Source of the DNA: Bradyrhizobium diazoefficiens
GTDB taxonomy: Bacteria > Pseudomonadota > Alphaproteobacteria > Rhizobiales > Xanthobacteraceae
NCBI RefSeq assembly: GCF_016616235.1
Contig: NZ_CP067100.1
Location: 2,105,001-2,169,000, forward strand
Length of the DNA: 64,000 bases
Direction: 5' to 3'
Program-made: the position numbers and the translations under genes
Part shown: piece by piece, positions 25,678 through 34,959 of the stretch
Layout of the letters: each line of letters opens with the position of its first letter
Numbering within the stretch: position 1 is the first letter of the stretch
Notes under the pieces: generated by a model
What the model was told of the DNA's origin: nothing
Seen by the model: only the letters and a program-made list of their open reading frames with translations
Database searches by the model: none

Positions 25678-27021
25678 ATGCACAGCCGCACTTTGTGGCT
25701 CCTCGGCGCCGGCCTGCTCTCGCTGGCCGGCGCTGTCTTTGCGGTCGGGACGCAGGGACTGGCCGGGGCGAGCCCGTCGGGCGTCAATCCGAACCCGGTT
25801 CATCTCTATCGCCCGCCGGTCGCGCCGCTCTCGGCGATGGCGCAGCTCGGCAAGGAGATTTTCTACGACGCATCGCTGTCGTCCTCCGGGGCGCTGTCCT
25901 GCGCGTCCTGCCACAGCCCGGATCACGCCTATGGGCCGCCCAATGACGGGCCGGTGATGCTCGGCGGCGCCACGCTGTCGCGGCAGGGCGCGCGCGCCGT
26001 TCCGTCGCTGACCTATCTGGAGCGGCAGCCGAATTTCAGCATCGGCCCCGACAAGGGCGACGATGACAATATGATCGACCTCGCGCAGATGGCCGCGCTC
26101 GGACAGCAGGCTGCGCGCGCAACAAAGACCGCAGGCGGCAGCGGTGCGGCGGCGAACATCGTGCCGCAGGGCGGCCTGTTCTGGGACGGCCGCGCCGACA
26201 CGCTGCAGGACCAGGCGCTGTTTCCGCTGCTCGATCCCAACGAGATGGACGGCGGCAGCGCCGAGATCGTCGCGGACAAGCTGCGCCGCGCCCCCTATGT
26301 CCAGCGCTTTGTCGAACTGTTCGGCGCTGGCGTGCTTCGTAATCAGCGGCTGCTGATCGCGGAGGCTATGTTCGCTGTCGCGCGCTATCAAGTCGAGGAG
26401 CCGAGCTTCCATCCCTACACCAGCAAGTACGACTACTGGCTCGAAGGCAAGGCGCGCCTGTCCGAGAGCGAGCTGCGCGGCCTGCAAGTATTCAACGACC
26501 CTGGCAAGGCCAATTGCGCAGGATGCCACACTTCGGCGCCGACCCGCGACGGCCTGCCGCCGTTGTTCACGGATCATCAATACGAGGCGCTCGGCGCGCC
26601 GCGCAATGCCGCGCTCGTCAGCAACCGCGACCCCGATTATTTCGATCTCGGCGTCTGTGGCCCACAGCGCACCGACGTGGCCGAGCAGACGCAATATTGC
26701 GGCATGTTCCTCACGCCGACGCTGCGCAACACGGCAACACGCCATGCCTTCTTCCACAACGGCGTGTTCAGCACCCTTCAGCAGGTGATGGACTTCTACA
26801 ATTTCCGCGACACCAATCCGGAAAAGGTGTTTCCACGCGCCGCCGACGGCACGGTGCTGAAGTACGACGACCTGCCGCAAAAATATCACGCCAATGTCGA
26901 TGTCACCGATCCGCCCTTCGACCGCCACCCCAGCGACAAGCCGGCGATGACGGAGCAGGACAAGGCCGACATCATCGCGTTCCTGAAGACTCTGACGGAC
27001 GGTTACAAGGTGGAGAACTAG
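25678..27021 (+). CDS. Di-haem cytochrome c peroxidase (CCP/MauG family)
   Basis: The 447-residue exported protein carries two c-type haem sites, CASCH (Cys75, Cys78, His79) and CAGCH (Cys280, Cys283, His284), after an N-terminal signal anchor. The core segments GKEIFYDASLSSSGALSCAS and FFHNGVFSTLQQVMDFYN are typical of the family. It may reduce peroxide in the periplasm or oxidise a partner protein as MauG does. Its gene follows the phosphoesterase closely, which points to a joint role not yet explained. The stop codon TAG lies in a CTAG shared with the convergent gene. Confidence 0.92.
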   Translation: MHSRTLWLLGAGLLSLAGAVFAVGTQGLAGASPSGVNPNPVHLYRPPVAPLSAMAQLGKEIFYDASLSSSGALSCASCHSPDHAYGPPNDGPVMLGGATLSRQGARAVPSLTYLERQPNFSIGPDKGDDDNMIDLAQMAALGQQAARATKTAGGSGAAANIVPQGGLFWDGRADTLQDQALFPLLDPNEMDGGSAEIVADKLRRAPYVQRFVELFGAGVLRNQRLLIAEAMFAVARYQVEEPSFHPYTSKYDYWLEGKARLSESELRGLQVFNDPGKANCAGCHTSAPTRDGLPPLFTDHQYEALGAPRNAALVSNRDPDYFDLGVCGPQRTDVAEQTQYCGMFLTPTLRNTATRHAFFHNGVFSTLQQVMDFYNFRDTNPEKVFPRAADGTVLKYDDLPQKYHANVDVTDPPFDRHPSDKPAMTEQDKADIIAFLKTLTDGYKVEN

Positions 27022-28127
27022 CTCGGATGTGACGGAAGCTCAAAGCGTCGCGCCTGTCGTCGCTTGATCTCCGAATATTTCGCCATCGCCCGCTCGAACT
27101 TGCGGTTGAACAACCACATTGCAGCGAGGATCTCGCGGAAGCTGGCGGATGTGCGCGCCCGGTCGGCCTGTCCGAACGCAAAAATGCTGTTGTTGCGCAG
27201 GTGCTTCATGATCGTCGGACTGGACACCCGGTAGTTCAGGAGATCGCCCGATTTGAGCGCCGACCTGGTCGGGGTGGGAATGATCTGGATCAGCTCGAAC
27301 AGCTTCATCTGGTCGATCGGGTCGGGCAGCGTCTTCACGATTCCCGGGATGTCCCGGAACAGATCCGCATGCGCATTCATCAGGCCGTCGCGCACATTGG
27401 TCCAGTGATTGAAGCGGTGATCGGTGCCGCGGGCGCGGGCCTCTTCCTGGTCGTCGCGCGCGTTCAGCTCCGGATTGGTGGCGGCGATCTCGGGCTTGAT
27501 CGCCTCCCATTTCCTGCGGCCGTTGCGGTCTTCCGAGGGACCGGTCTGGAAGCTGCCCATATAGGTGTTCGAGCGCCCGTTCCGGACGTTCTGCTTGCCG
27601 TTGGTCTCCGCAAAGAAGAGCCCGAGGCTGATACGCCCTGCGGCTTCCGCATGGTCAGGTGCAAGCCCCTTGGCGCGCGCAATCGCAACCGCGAGATCGA
27701 CGACGTCCTTGAACGGCGTCGGCGAGTTCTGCGCGTCCGCCGGCGGCGCCTCCATGACGTCGAACAGTTTTCCGTACTCGTCGATCAGCGGCTCGATGTC
27801 GGCGTCGAAATAAGCCGGCGGTATCCCGAACTTGTTGGGCCTTCCGATCCGCGACGGCACGGCGTCGGTGAGATCCTTGTAGGTACTGATCACGGCGACG
27901 CGTGCGAGATACAGCGCCTGGCCCGGCAGGTTCGGCAGCGGCTGCTTTGCCTCGATCTGCTTGCGACGTTCGGCGAGGATGGACTTGAAGTCGCCGAGCG
28001 CGCGTTCGTAGGCCGCAACCGCCTCCGACTGCTTCGCCGTGAGCGTTTGCGCATCGCTCGCGGCTGATGCCGCCGCGATCAGCCCAAGCGCGGCAATGGC
28101 TGCGATGGCGTGACGTCGTGCGCGCAT
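27018..28127 (-). CDS. Exported protein of unknown function
   Basis: The 369-residue protein starts at 28127 with a signal peptide, MRARRHAIAAIAALGLIAAA. The mature part is soluble and mostly helical by composition, with YERALGDFKSILAERRKQIE near the N-terminus and several Asn/Arg-rich loops such as GKQNVRNGRSNTYMGSFQTG. I do not recognise the family. It is convergent with the haem peroxidase gene, and the two stop codons share CTAG at 27018-27021. No neighbour on its strand gives a hint. Confidence 0.7.
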   Translation of the reverse strand: MRARRHAIAAIAALGLIAAASAASDAQTLTAKQSEAVAAYERALGDFKSILAERRKQIEAKQPLPNLPGQALYLARVAVISTYKDLTDAVPSRIGRPNKFGIPPAYFDADIEPLIDEYGKLFDVMEAPPADAQNSPTPFKDVVDLAVAIARAKGLAPDHAEAAGRISLGLFFAETNGKQNVRNGRSNTYMGSFQTGPSEDRNGRRKWEAIKPEIAATNPELNARDDQEEARARGTDHRFNHWTNVRDGLMNAHADLFRDIPGIVKTLPDPIDQMKLFELIQIIPTPTRSALKSGDLLNYRVSSPTIMKHLRNNSIFAFGQADRARTSASFREILAAMWLFNRKFERAMAKYSEIKRRQARRFELPSHPS

Positions 28128-28482
28128 CCAGTTCCCCAACGAATCGTCCCGCTGGGATCGTAGCTTAATCCTTGCCCTCCGGGCTGCTGACGAAATCCTC
28201 CGGCCTCGATTTCGAGGAGATCTTGACCGCACCGGACGCGCATTGCCGACTCTGGCACCCAGCCGCCATGTGATTGAGCCGTTAACGTTTCGTGTCCGTC
28301 GCAGACTCGGCCCGCCTAAGCGCTGCGCAGATATTGTATCCGCCAAGGCGCATGTTGCGACATCTAGCCGTGAACAGCTGCGTACAACGCGTGACGGCTG
28401 ATTCGGACGTGATTCGTTCGGGCCGCGTTCCGTTCGTTAAGGCGGAGCGCGGCTCCGTTGCGTTTTGAGACAGGTTGGCCCG
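28128..28482. other. Intergenic stretch without recognised content
   Basis: 355 bases between two minus-strand genes. No coding frame, repeat family or strong hairpin with a T-tract was recognised. It probably holds the promoter of the unknown exported protein. Confidence 0.4.
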
Positions 28483-28707
28483 TCAGGCTACGCCGCTATG
28501 CTTCAGGCGCGGCAGGCGCCAGCCGATGACGGTTGCCTCGACCGCGATGCCGGCCTCGTGGTTCTGCCACCGTCCCTCGACATAGCGGCAGGCGAACGGA
28601 AGTTGATACGTTCCGCTATGGTCTTCGCACAAAACTTCGACCGGCAGGCCAGGTGGTGGTTCGCCGGCGCCATCGAATTCCGCCAGACGTCTGTCGCGCG
28701 TTGCCAT
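28483..28707 (-). CDS. Small protein of unknown function
   Basis: The 74-residue reading starts at 28707 with a strong AGGGGAGA ribosome binding site 9 bases upstream. The sequence has a proline patch (GAGEPPPGLPVEVLCEDH), two Cys residues and a basic C-terminal end. I do not recognise a domain. The good ribosome site and amino-acid make-up support a real gene, but transcription is not shown. Confidence 0.55.
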   Translation of the reverse strand: MATRDRRLAEFDGAGEPPPGLPVEVLCEDHSGTYQLPFACRYVEGRWQNHEAGIAVEATVIGWRLPRLKHSGVA

Positions 28708-28889
28708 TCTAAAAATCTCCCCTAATCAAAGCCGCGGAAAGCGCCCACTTCTCCCGCGCGCGGATCATCGTTCCCCGTCCGAGGGAACAGGCCCAAGCTC
28801 AACGCGAGAATGCGGTACGAGTGTGGTAGCCTCCACCCGCTGCGCGCAAACAGCGCACATTGCCGTGATCGATTGACAAGGAACCTCTC

Positions 28890-29246
28890 ATGCTGCTTCG
28901 AAGCGCCGGCATTTGTTTCGCGATGTTGCTGCTCGCCGGGCTGGTGATGGCGCCGGTCCGCGCGCAGGACATGCCCGGGATCGAGATCTGCACGGTCGAG
29001 AAGACCATGGAGCGGCGCACCAGCTGCCTGCAGAGCAACGTCGACTTTCTCCAGACGACGATCACCAAGCTCAACCTCGATCATCAGCAGAAGCTGGATG
29101 CCGCGGCCCGCCAGATCGACGCGTTGAAGACGACGGTGGCTGGATTGCAGAAGACGCTCGGCGATCTTCAGGCCGCGCAGGCGGAGATCGCGGAGGATCT
29201 GAAGAAGAAGCAGGATGCGCCGCCGCCAAAGGACGCGCAGAAATAA
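28890..29246 (+). CDS. Exported coiled-coil protein of unknown function
   Basis: The 118-residue protein has a signal peptide with AGICFAMLLLAGLVMAPVRA. Two Cys residues (in EICTVEK and TSCLQSN) follow, possibly forming a disulfide. A coiled coil covers roughly residues 50-108, with LDHQQKLDAAARQIDALKTT and LQKTLGDLQAAQAEIAEDLK. The C-terminus is Lys/Pro-rich. An AAGGA site lies ahead of the ATG. It resembles small periplasmic oligomerising proteins; no partner is known. Confidence 0.75.
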   Translation: MLLRSAGICFAMLLLAGLVMAPVRAQDMPGIEICTVEKTMERRTSCLQSNVDFLQTTITKLNLDHQQKLDAAARQIDALKTTVAGLQKTLGDLQAAQAEIAEDLKKKQDAPPPKDAQK

Positions 29247-29255
29247 GCGCGGCGA

Positions 29256-30359
29256 TCACGCCACGCGATAGCGCTCCATCACGCCGCGATCGGGTTCATA
29301 GCCGAGCCCGGGTCCGGTCGGCACCGCGACATGGCCGGCGGCATCGACATCGGCGCGGCCGCTCCAGAGGCAGGCCTCGCGCTTGAGATAGAACATCTCG
29401 ACCAGCCCGTCGTCGCGGGTCGCCAGCAGATGCAGCGTTGCCAGCAGGCCCGGACCGAAATAGGGGGAATGCGGGACGATCTTGACGCCGGACTGATCGG
29501 CCAGCGCGGCGACCTTCAAAAATTCCGTGATGCCGCCGAGCTTGGTCACCGACGGCTGGGCATGGCTCACCGCGCCCGCATTCATCATTTGGCGGAATTG
29601 ATATTCGGTGCAGGCGTTCTCGCCGGCGGCGATTCCGAGCCCGCCCTTGCGGCGGACGTCGGCGAGCGTGGCAAAGTCCTCGGGCGGCCAGACCGGCTCC
29701 TCCAGGAACATCGGCTGCGCGTCCGCGCATGCCCTCGCGAACGCGATCGCCTGCTCGCCAGTGAGCGGGCAGTTCATGTCGACCATCAGCGGAATGCCGG
29801 GTCCGATCGCCTCGCGCGCGGCGAACACCGCAGGCAGCGTGGTCTCGTGCAGCTTGATCGCGCCATAGCCAAGTGCAAGCGCCTTCCTGCATTCGCCCGC
29901 GATGTTCTCGGGCGAGCCGATCCGCAGCAGGCTCGCATAAGCGGGAATGTGCGCGCGTTTCGTCTCGCCCAGCAGGCGGTGCACCGGCAAGCCCTGGACC
30001 TTCGCAGCCAGATCCCACAATGCGATATCGAGACCCGAGATCGCGAACATGGTGATGCCGTAGCGGCCGAACAGGTGCAGATTGCGCTGGATCTGCTCCA
30101 TCGCCGCAGGAATGCCGGCGGCGTCGGGCACCTTCAGTCCGCGCGCCTGCGGCGCGATCATTTCCTCGACCGCGCTGCGCGTGGTGCGCGGGCAGACATA
30201 GGCGAAGGCATCGCCCCAGCCGGTCAACCCCGCGTCAGTCGTGACCTCGACCAGCACCATGTCGAGCGCGGAGATGGCGGAGGCGCCCTGGCGGAAGCTG
30301 GCGACACCGGCGTCATAGGGGATGCGGATATGGTGCGCCCGCACATCGGTGATTTCCAT
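29256..30359 (-). CDS. Enolase-superfamily enzyme (mandelate racemase/MLE type)
   Basis: The 367-residue protein should abstract a proton next to a carboxylate and then racemise or dehydrate. The metal ligands are Asp194 in VDMNCP, Glu220 in LEEPVWPPED and Glu247 in GENACTEY. The usual K-x-K base pair appears as Lys169-Leu-His171 (AIKLHET). A further His is in VPHSPYFGPG. The first AA barrel strand and lid are normal. The replaced second Lys makes the reaction uncertain; a sugar acid dehydratase or cis-trans isomerase is possible. The neighbouring AraC/GyrI gene is divergent. Confidence 0.85.
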   Translation of the reverse strand: MEITDVRAHHIRIPYDAGVASFRQGASAISALDMVLVEVTTDAGLTGWGDAFAYVCPRTTRSAVEEMIAPQARGLKVPDAAGIPAAMEQIQRNLHLFGRYGITMFAISGLDIALWDLAAKVQGLPVHRLLGETKRAHIPAYASLLRIGSPENIAGECRKALALGYGAIKLHETTLPAVFAAREAIGPGIPLMVDMNCPLTGEQAIAFARACADAQPMFLEEPVWPPEDFATLADVRRKGGLGIAAGENACTEYQFRQMMNAGAVSHAQPSVTKLGGITEFLKVAALADQSGVKIVPHSPYFGPGLLATLHLLATRDDGLVEMFYLKREACLWSGRADVDAAGHVAVPTGPGLGYEPDRGVMERYRVA

Positions 30360-30524
30360 GACGCGGTTCCTCTTTCTGGTGAGCGGTTTCGCTGAGTGTA
30401 GTCACGAACGCGGGGGCGTTGCTACTGGCTATTCCCGGACTATCCTCATGCCGGAACAGCAATGCCGATCAAGCCGGCCGGCGCTGATCGGCGCATCATC
30501 GCCACGCTTCGAACGAGGGCCACC

Positions 30525-31358
30525 ATGAACCCAGCTCAGCGCGCGCTCTGGTATATCGAGAGCCATCTCGCCGAGCCGACGACGCTCGACGAGATCGCGG
30601 CAATGGCAGGCGTGTCGCGGTTCCACATCGTGCGTGCGTTTGCCGCAGCAACCAGCCTTCCCGTGATGCGCTACGTGCGCGCACGCCGGCTGAGCGAAGC
30701 GGCGCGCAGTCTTGCGAACGGCGCGCCGGACATCCTGTCGCTGGCGCTGGAGGCGGATTACGGCTCCCACGAGGCATTCACCCGCGCGTTCCGCGACCAG
30801 TTCGGCACCACGCCCGAAGCGGTCCGGGCCGCGTCATCCGTCAATCACCTCAAGCTACAGGAGCCGATCCTCATGGACTCCACCATGCTCGACAGTCTCA
30901 AAGCCCCGCGTTTCGAAACCGCAAAAGCCTTCCTGGTCGCCGGCATCGGCGAGCGCATCTCCTGCGACAACGGCGCAGTCATCCCCGGAATGTGGCAGCG
31001 CTTCCACCAGGAGGTCGCCGACATTCCGGCGCGCGTCGATAACGTCGCCTATGGCGTCTGCTGCAATGGCGATGATGCCGGCAATTTCGATTACATCGCC
31101 GGCGTCGAGGTCGCCGATTTCTCCGACCTGCCGCGCGGCTTCGGTCGCATCCGCATCCCCGAGCAGCGCTATGCGGTGTTCACGCATTCGGACCACGTCG
31201 CCTCGGTCCGGCGCACCGTCAACACGATCTGGAATCAATGGCTGCCGGCCTCCGGCCTGAAGGCGGCGGATGCGCCCAACTTCGAGCGCTATGACGAGAA
31301 GTTCGATCCGGCGACCGGAAACGGCGGTTTCGAGATTTGGATACCAGTGAAGGAGTAG
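30525..31358 (+). CDS. AraC/GyrI-like transcriptional regulator
   Basis: The 277-residue protein begins with an AraC-type double helix-turn-helix domain, with LDEIAAMAGVSRFHIVRAF and ADYGSHEAFTRAFRDQFG. It continues with a GyrI-like small-molecule-binding domain from about residue 125 to the end. This order, DNA binding first and sensor last, is that of the Rob/SoxS-GyrI group. The ATG at 30525 is chosen because GAGGG precedes it and the HTH domain begins at once. It is divergent from the enolase-superfamily gene, which it may regulate. Confidence 0.87.
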   Translation: MNPAQRALWYIESHLAEPTTLDEIAAMAGVSRFHIVRAFAAATSLPVMRYVRARRLSEAARSLANGAPDILSLALEADYGSHEAFTRAFRDQFGTTPEAVRAASSVNHLKLQEPILMDSTMLDSLKAPRFETAKAFLVAGIGERISCDNGAVIPGMWQRFHQEVADIPARVDNVAYGVCCNGDDAGNFDYIAGVEVADFSDLPRGFGRIRIPEQRYAVFTHSDHVASVRRTVNTIWNQWLPASGLKAADAPNFERYDEKFDPATGNGGFEIWIPVKE

Positions 31359-31491
31359 CGCAAGGCTGGCATACCATTTGGCTTGCTTGGCAAGCGGAAG
31401 CGACTTTGTCATAACCGCAGGCAAATCTTGCGTGTGGGGCCCGTGCCGGACATCCCGTGCAAGCCATAACAAGCAGCCGGGAGGGTCTCAC

Positions 31492-32418
31492 ATGTCCAAC
31501 GTTCGCGTTCTCGCCACCGACCTCGAATTTCCCGAAGGGCCGGTGGCGATGCCGGACGGCTCGGTCGTGCTGGTGGAAATCCGCGGCCAGCGCCTGACCC
31601 GTGTCTATCCCGACGGCCGCAAGGAGATCGTCGCCAAGGTGCCGGGTGGCCCGAACGGCGCCGCCCTCGGCCCCGACGGCAAGATCTACATCTGCAACAA
31701 TGGCGGCTTCTCCTGGATCCCGACCCGCAACATGATCATGCCGGGTCCGCAGCCTGACGATTATCTCGGTGGCTCGATTCAGCGCGTCGACCTGCAAACC
31801 GGCAAGGTCGAGACCGTCGTCAGCAAATGCGGCGAGCACGATCTGCGCGGGCCGAACGATCTCGTCTTCGACAGGCAGGGCGGCCTGTGGTTCTCCGATC
31901 TCGGCAAGCGCCGCGCGCGCGAGATGGACGTCGGCGGCATGTATTATCTCAAACCCGGCATGACCGAGATCGTCGAGGTCGTGCACGGCGTGCTGCCGGC
32001 CAACGGCATCGGGCTGTCGCCGGACGAGACCACCGTCTATATCGCGGAGACGCCGACGGGGCGGCTGTGGGCCTATGAGCTCTCCGCGCCCGGCACGCTC
32101 AAGCCGCGCGATGCGATCTATCGCGGCGAGCGGGGCAAGCCGATCTGCGGCCTCGGCGGCTATCAGATGTTCGATTCGCTTGCGGTGGAGGCAAACGGCA
32201 ATGTCTGCGTCGCCACGCTCGTGTCCGGCTGCATCTCGGTGATCGCGCCCGACGGCACCCTGGTGGAGCAGGTCCCGACCGGCGACCGCGTCACCACCAA
32301 CATCGCCTTCGGCGGCCCCGAGCTGAAGACCGCCTATATCACGCTGTCCGGCAAGGGCGAGCTGATTGCCATGGACTGGCCGCGCGGCGGTTTGCCGTTG
32401 AACTTTTTGAATAAGTGA
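31492..32418 (+). CDS. SMP-30/gluconolactonase family protein
   Basis: The 308-residue protein should form a six-bladed beta-propeller lactonase with a divalent metal. The expected motifs are FPEGPVAMPDGS (metal ligand Glu), GPNDLVFDRQGGLWFSD and PANGIGLSPDETTVYIAET. The ATG at 31492 follows a GGGAGGGT site. The substrate could be a sugar lactone, but homologues vary. It stands on the plus strand ahead of a palindromic repeat, with no sugar dehydrogenase directly beside it. Confidence 0.88.
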   Translation: MSNVRVLATDLEFPEGPVAMPDGSVVLVEIRGQRLTRVYPDGRKEIVAKVPGGPNGAALGPDGKIYICNNGGFSWIPTRNMIMPGPQPDDYLGGSIQRVDLQTGKVETVVSKCGEHDLRGPNDLVFDRQGGLWFSDLGKRRAREMDVGGMYYLKPGMTEIVEVVHGVLPANGIGLSPDETTVYIAETPTGRLWAYELSAPGTLKPRDAIYRGERGKPICGLGGYQMFDSLAVEANGNVCVATLVSGCISVIAPDGTLVEQVPTGDRVTTNIAFGGPELKTAYITLSGKGELIAMDWPRGGLPLNFLNK

Positions 32419-32459
32419 GCCAAGCCGTCATTTTACGCGAGGCGAGGCAACTCCCAGAC

Positions 32460-32565
32460 CCTCACCCTGAGGAGCGCGCATCTGGCGCGCGTCTCGAAGG
32501 GCGAGGCCACCAGCCGGGCCTTCATCCTTCGAGACGCGCGTTCCGCGCTCCTCAGGATGAGGATC
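32460..32565. repeat. Intergenic palindromic repeat, family E
   Basis: Inverted arms CTCACCCTGAGGAGCGCG and CGCGCTCCTCAGGATGAGG surround GCGCGTCTCGAAGG / CCTTCGAGACGCGC. It would form one long hairpin and lies just after the lactonase stop, where it may also act as a terminator. Confidence 0.85.
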
Positions 32566-32613
32566 TGACAGTCCGGCTGGCTCGCCGCACAAATGACGTA
32601 AGGAGAGACTTCA

Positions 32614-33207
32614 ATGCCCTGGCCCGATCCCATCACCCTGCGTGGACAGCACGCCCGTCTCGAGCCGCTGTCGCAGCAGCACCACGATGGACTAGTCGAG
32701 GCCGTCAAGGACGGCGAGCTCTACACGATCTGGTACACCGCGATCCCGACGCCGGAGAACGTCGCCAAGGAGATCGACCGTCGCCTCGCGCTTCAGGCCG
32801 CCGGCTCGATGCTGCCATTCACCGTGTTCGACGCCGCCGGCAAGATCGTCGGCCAGACCACCTACATGAACATCGATGCCGCCAACCGCCGCGTCGAGAT
32901 CGGCTCGACCTGGTATGCGAAGAGCGCGCAGCGCGGCCCGCTCAACACGCAGGGCAAGCTGCTGCTGCTCACCCACGCCTTCGAGGCGCTGAACTGCATC
33001 GCAGTCGAGTTCCGCACGCACTTCTTCAATCACCAGAGCCGCCGCGCCATCGAGCGCTTAGGGGCCAAGCAGGACGGCATCCTGCGCAGCCATCAGGTCG
33101 CGCCGAACGGCAGCTTACGCGACACCGTGGTTTACAGCATCACCGCGGCGGAATGGCCGACGGTGAAGGCACACCTGAACTATCAACTCAACGACAAGCC
33201 GCGCTAG
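32614..33207 (+). CDS. GNAT family N-acetyltransferase (RimJ/RimL type)
   Basis: The 197-residue protein should transfer an acetyl group from acetyl-CoA to an amine, possibly a protein N-terminus. It begins TLRGQHARLEPLSQQHHDGL, the usual first strand and helix of the RimL group. It has IVGQTTYMNIDAANRRVEIG, and a CoA region near NTQGKLLLLTHAFEALNC. A strong AAGGAGAG site precedes the ATG. The GMC oxidoreductase gene starts 16 bases after its stop, but no functional link is seen. Confidence 0.88.
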   Translation: MPWPDPITLRGQHARLEPLSQQHHDGLVEAVKDGELYTIWYTAIPTPENVAKEIDRRLALQAAGSMLPFTVFDAAGKIVGQTTYMNIDAANRRVEIGSTWYAKSAQRGPLNTQGKLLLLTHAFEALNCIAVEFRTHFFNHQSRRAIERLGAKQDGILRSHQVAPNGSLRDTVVYSITAAEWPTVKAHLNYQLNDKPR

Positions 33208-33223
33208 GGGCGGCCGAGGCACC

Positions 33224-34870
33224 ATGGACAGATTCGATTATGTGATCGTCGGCGCGGGCTCCGCCGGCTGCGTGCTCACCAGCCGGCTCAGCGAAGATCC
33301 TAACACCAGCGTCTGCGTGCTCGAGGCCGGGCCGAGCGACTGGCATCCCTACATCCATCTGCCGGCGGGCTTCATCAAGACCTTCCACATGAAGAGCATC
33401 AACTGGGCCTATCAGCAGGAGCCCGGGCCCTACACCAACGGGCGCAGCATCTATGCGCCGCGCGGCAAGACGCTCGGCGGCTCGTCCTCGATCAACGGCC
33501 ATATCTACAACCGCGGCCAGCGCATGGATTTCGACACCTGGGCGCAGATGGGCAATCGCGGCTGGGGCTATGCCGACGTGCTGCCCTATTTCCGGCGGCT
33601 GGAGAAGCGGATCGGCGAGGGCGAGGACACCTATCGCGGCCGCGACGGCAACCTCATTGTCACCACCATGAACTGGCGCGATCCGCTCTGCGAGGCCTTC
33701 ATGGAAGGCGCGGTCTCGCTCGGCATTCCCCGCAACCCCGACTACAACGGCAAGACCCAGGAAGGCGTCTCCTACTGCCAGCGCACCATCAACAACGGCC
33801 TGCGCGTCTCCGGCGCGACGGCCTTCCTCAAGCCGGCGATGAAACGGCCCAACGTGCATGTGCACACCCATGCGCACGCGACCGAGATCATTTTTGAAGG
33901 CAAGCGCGCGGTGGGTGTGCGCTACATGAAGGGCGGCCGTGGCGGGACGCCGGTGGAAGTGCGGGCCAACAAGGAAGTCATCCTCTCCGGCGGTACCTAT
34001 AATTCGCCGCAGCTGTTGCAGCTCTCCGGCATCGGCTCGCCCGAGCTGTTGCAGCAGCACGGCATCGCGGTGCGTCACGCGCTCCCGGTCGGCGAAGGCC
34101 TCCAGGACCACTACGCTCCGCGCACAGTGGCGCGCGTCAAGGACATCAAAACCATCAACGAGCTCCGCCGCGGCTGGCGACTCTGGGTCGAGGCGATGAA
34201 ATGGGCCACCGCGCGCCGCGGCCTGCTCTCGTTGTCGCCGACCATGGTCTATTGCTTCTGGCATTCCGGCGAGAGCGCGGAGAGCTCCGACCTCCAGCTC
34301 ACCTTCACGCCGGCCTCCTACAAGGAAGGCGTGCAGGGCCAGCTCGAGGACGAGCCCGGCATGACGGTCGCCTCCTGGCAGCAGCGCCCGGAGAGCCGCG
34401 GCTATGTCCGCATCCGCTCGGCCGATCCGTTCGCGCCGCCGATCATCCAGACCAACTATCTCGCCGCCGAGCTCGACCGCCGCGTCATCGTCGGCGGCAT
34501 GAAGCTCGCGCGGCGCCTGCTGAAGTCGGCACCGCTGTCGCCCTATTACGCCTACGAGGATTTCCCCGGCCCGAACGTCAACACCGACGACGAATTCCTG
34601 CACGCCGCCACCGAGCGCGGCACCACCACCTTCCACCCCGGCTGCACCTGCCGCATGGGCCCGGCGGACTCGACCTGGGCCGTGGTCGACGACCAGCTCC
34701 GCGTCCACGGCCTCGAGGGCCTGCGCGTGATCGACGCCTCCGTGATGCCGCGCATGATCTCGGCGAACCTCAATGCCTCCACCATGATGATCGCGGATCG
34801 TGCATCGGACCTGATCCGCGGCAAGGCCCCGATGGAAGCCGCGCGGATTCCGGATACAGCGGTGGCGTGA
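33224..34870 (+). CDS. GMC family oxidoreductase (choline/alcohol dehydrogenase-like)
   Basis: The 548-residue FAD enzyme oxidises an alcohol. Visible are the FAD motif YVIVGAGSAGCVLTSRLSED at the N-terminus, the first GMC signature GKTLGGSSSINGHIYNRGQR, and the C-terminal catalytic region THFHPG-like TFHPGCTCRMGPA followed by GLRVIDASVMP. The length and motifs are near those of choline dehydrogenase, but no betaine aldehyde dehydrogenase or choline carrier is adjacent, so the substrate is left open. Confidence 0.92.
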   Translation: MDRFDYVIVGAGSAGCVLTSRLSEDPNTSVCVLEAGPSDWHPYIHLPAGFIKTFHMKSINWAYQQEPGPYTNGRSIYAPRGKTLGGSSSINGHIYNRGQRMDFDTWAQMGNRGWGYADVLPYFRRLEKRIGEGEDTYRGRDGNLIVTTMNWRDPLCEAFMEGAVSLGIPRNPDYNGKTQEGVSYCQRTINNGLRVSGATAFLKPAMKRPNVHVHTHAHATEIIFEGKRAVGVRYMKGGRGGTPVEVRANKEVILSGGTYNSPQLLQLSGIGSPELLQQHGIAVRHALPVGEGLQDHYAPRTVARVKDIKTINELRRGWRLWVEAMKWATARRGLLSLSPTMVYCFWHSGESAESSDLQLTFTPASYKEGVQGQLEDEPGMTVASWQQRPESRGYVRIRSADPFAPPIIQTNYLAAELDRRVIVGGMKLARRLLKSAPLSPYYAYEDFPGPNVNTDDEFLHAATERGTTTFHPGCTCRMGPADSTWAVVDDQLRVHGLEGLRVIDASVMPRMISANLNASTMMIADRASDLIRGKAPMEAARIPDTAVA

Positions 34871-34874
34871 GCAA

Positions 34875-34959
34875 GGGTGGGCAAAGGCGCGAAGCGCCGT
34901 GCCCACCGCCGCTCTGCGGTTGGGCAGAAATGGTGGGCACGCTTTCGCTTTGCCCGCCT
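34875..34959. repeat. Intergenic palindromic repeat, family F
   Basis: The hairpin arms GGTGGGCA and TGCCCACC enclose GGCGCGAAGCGCC, and a second GTGGGCACGCTTTCGCTTTGCCC block follows. It lies directly after the GMC oxidoreductase stop codon. Confidence 0.75.
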
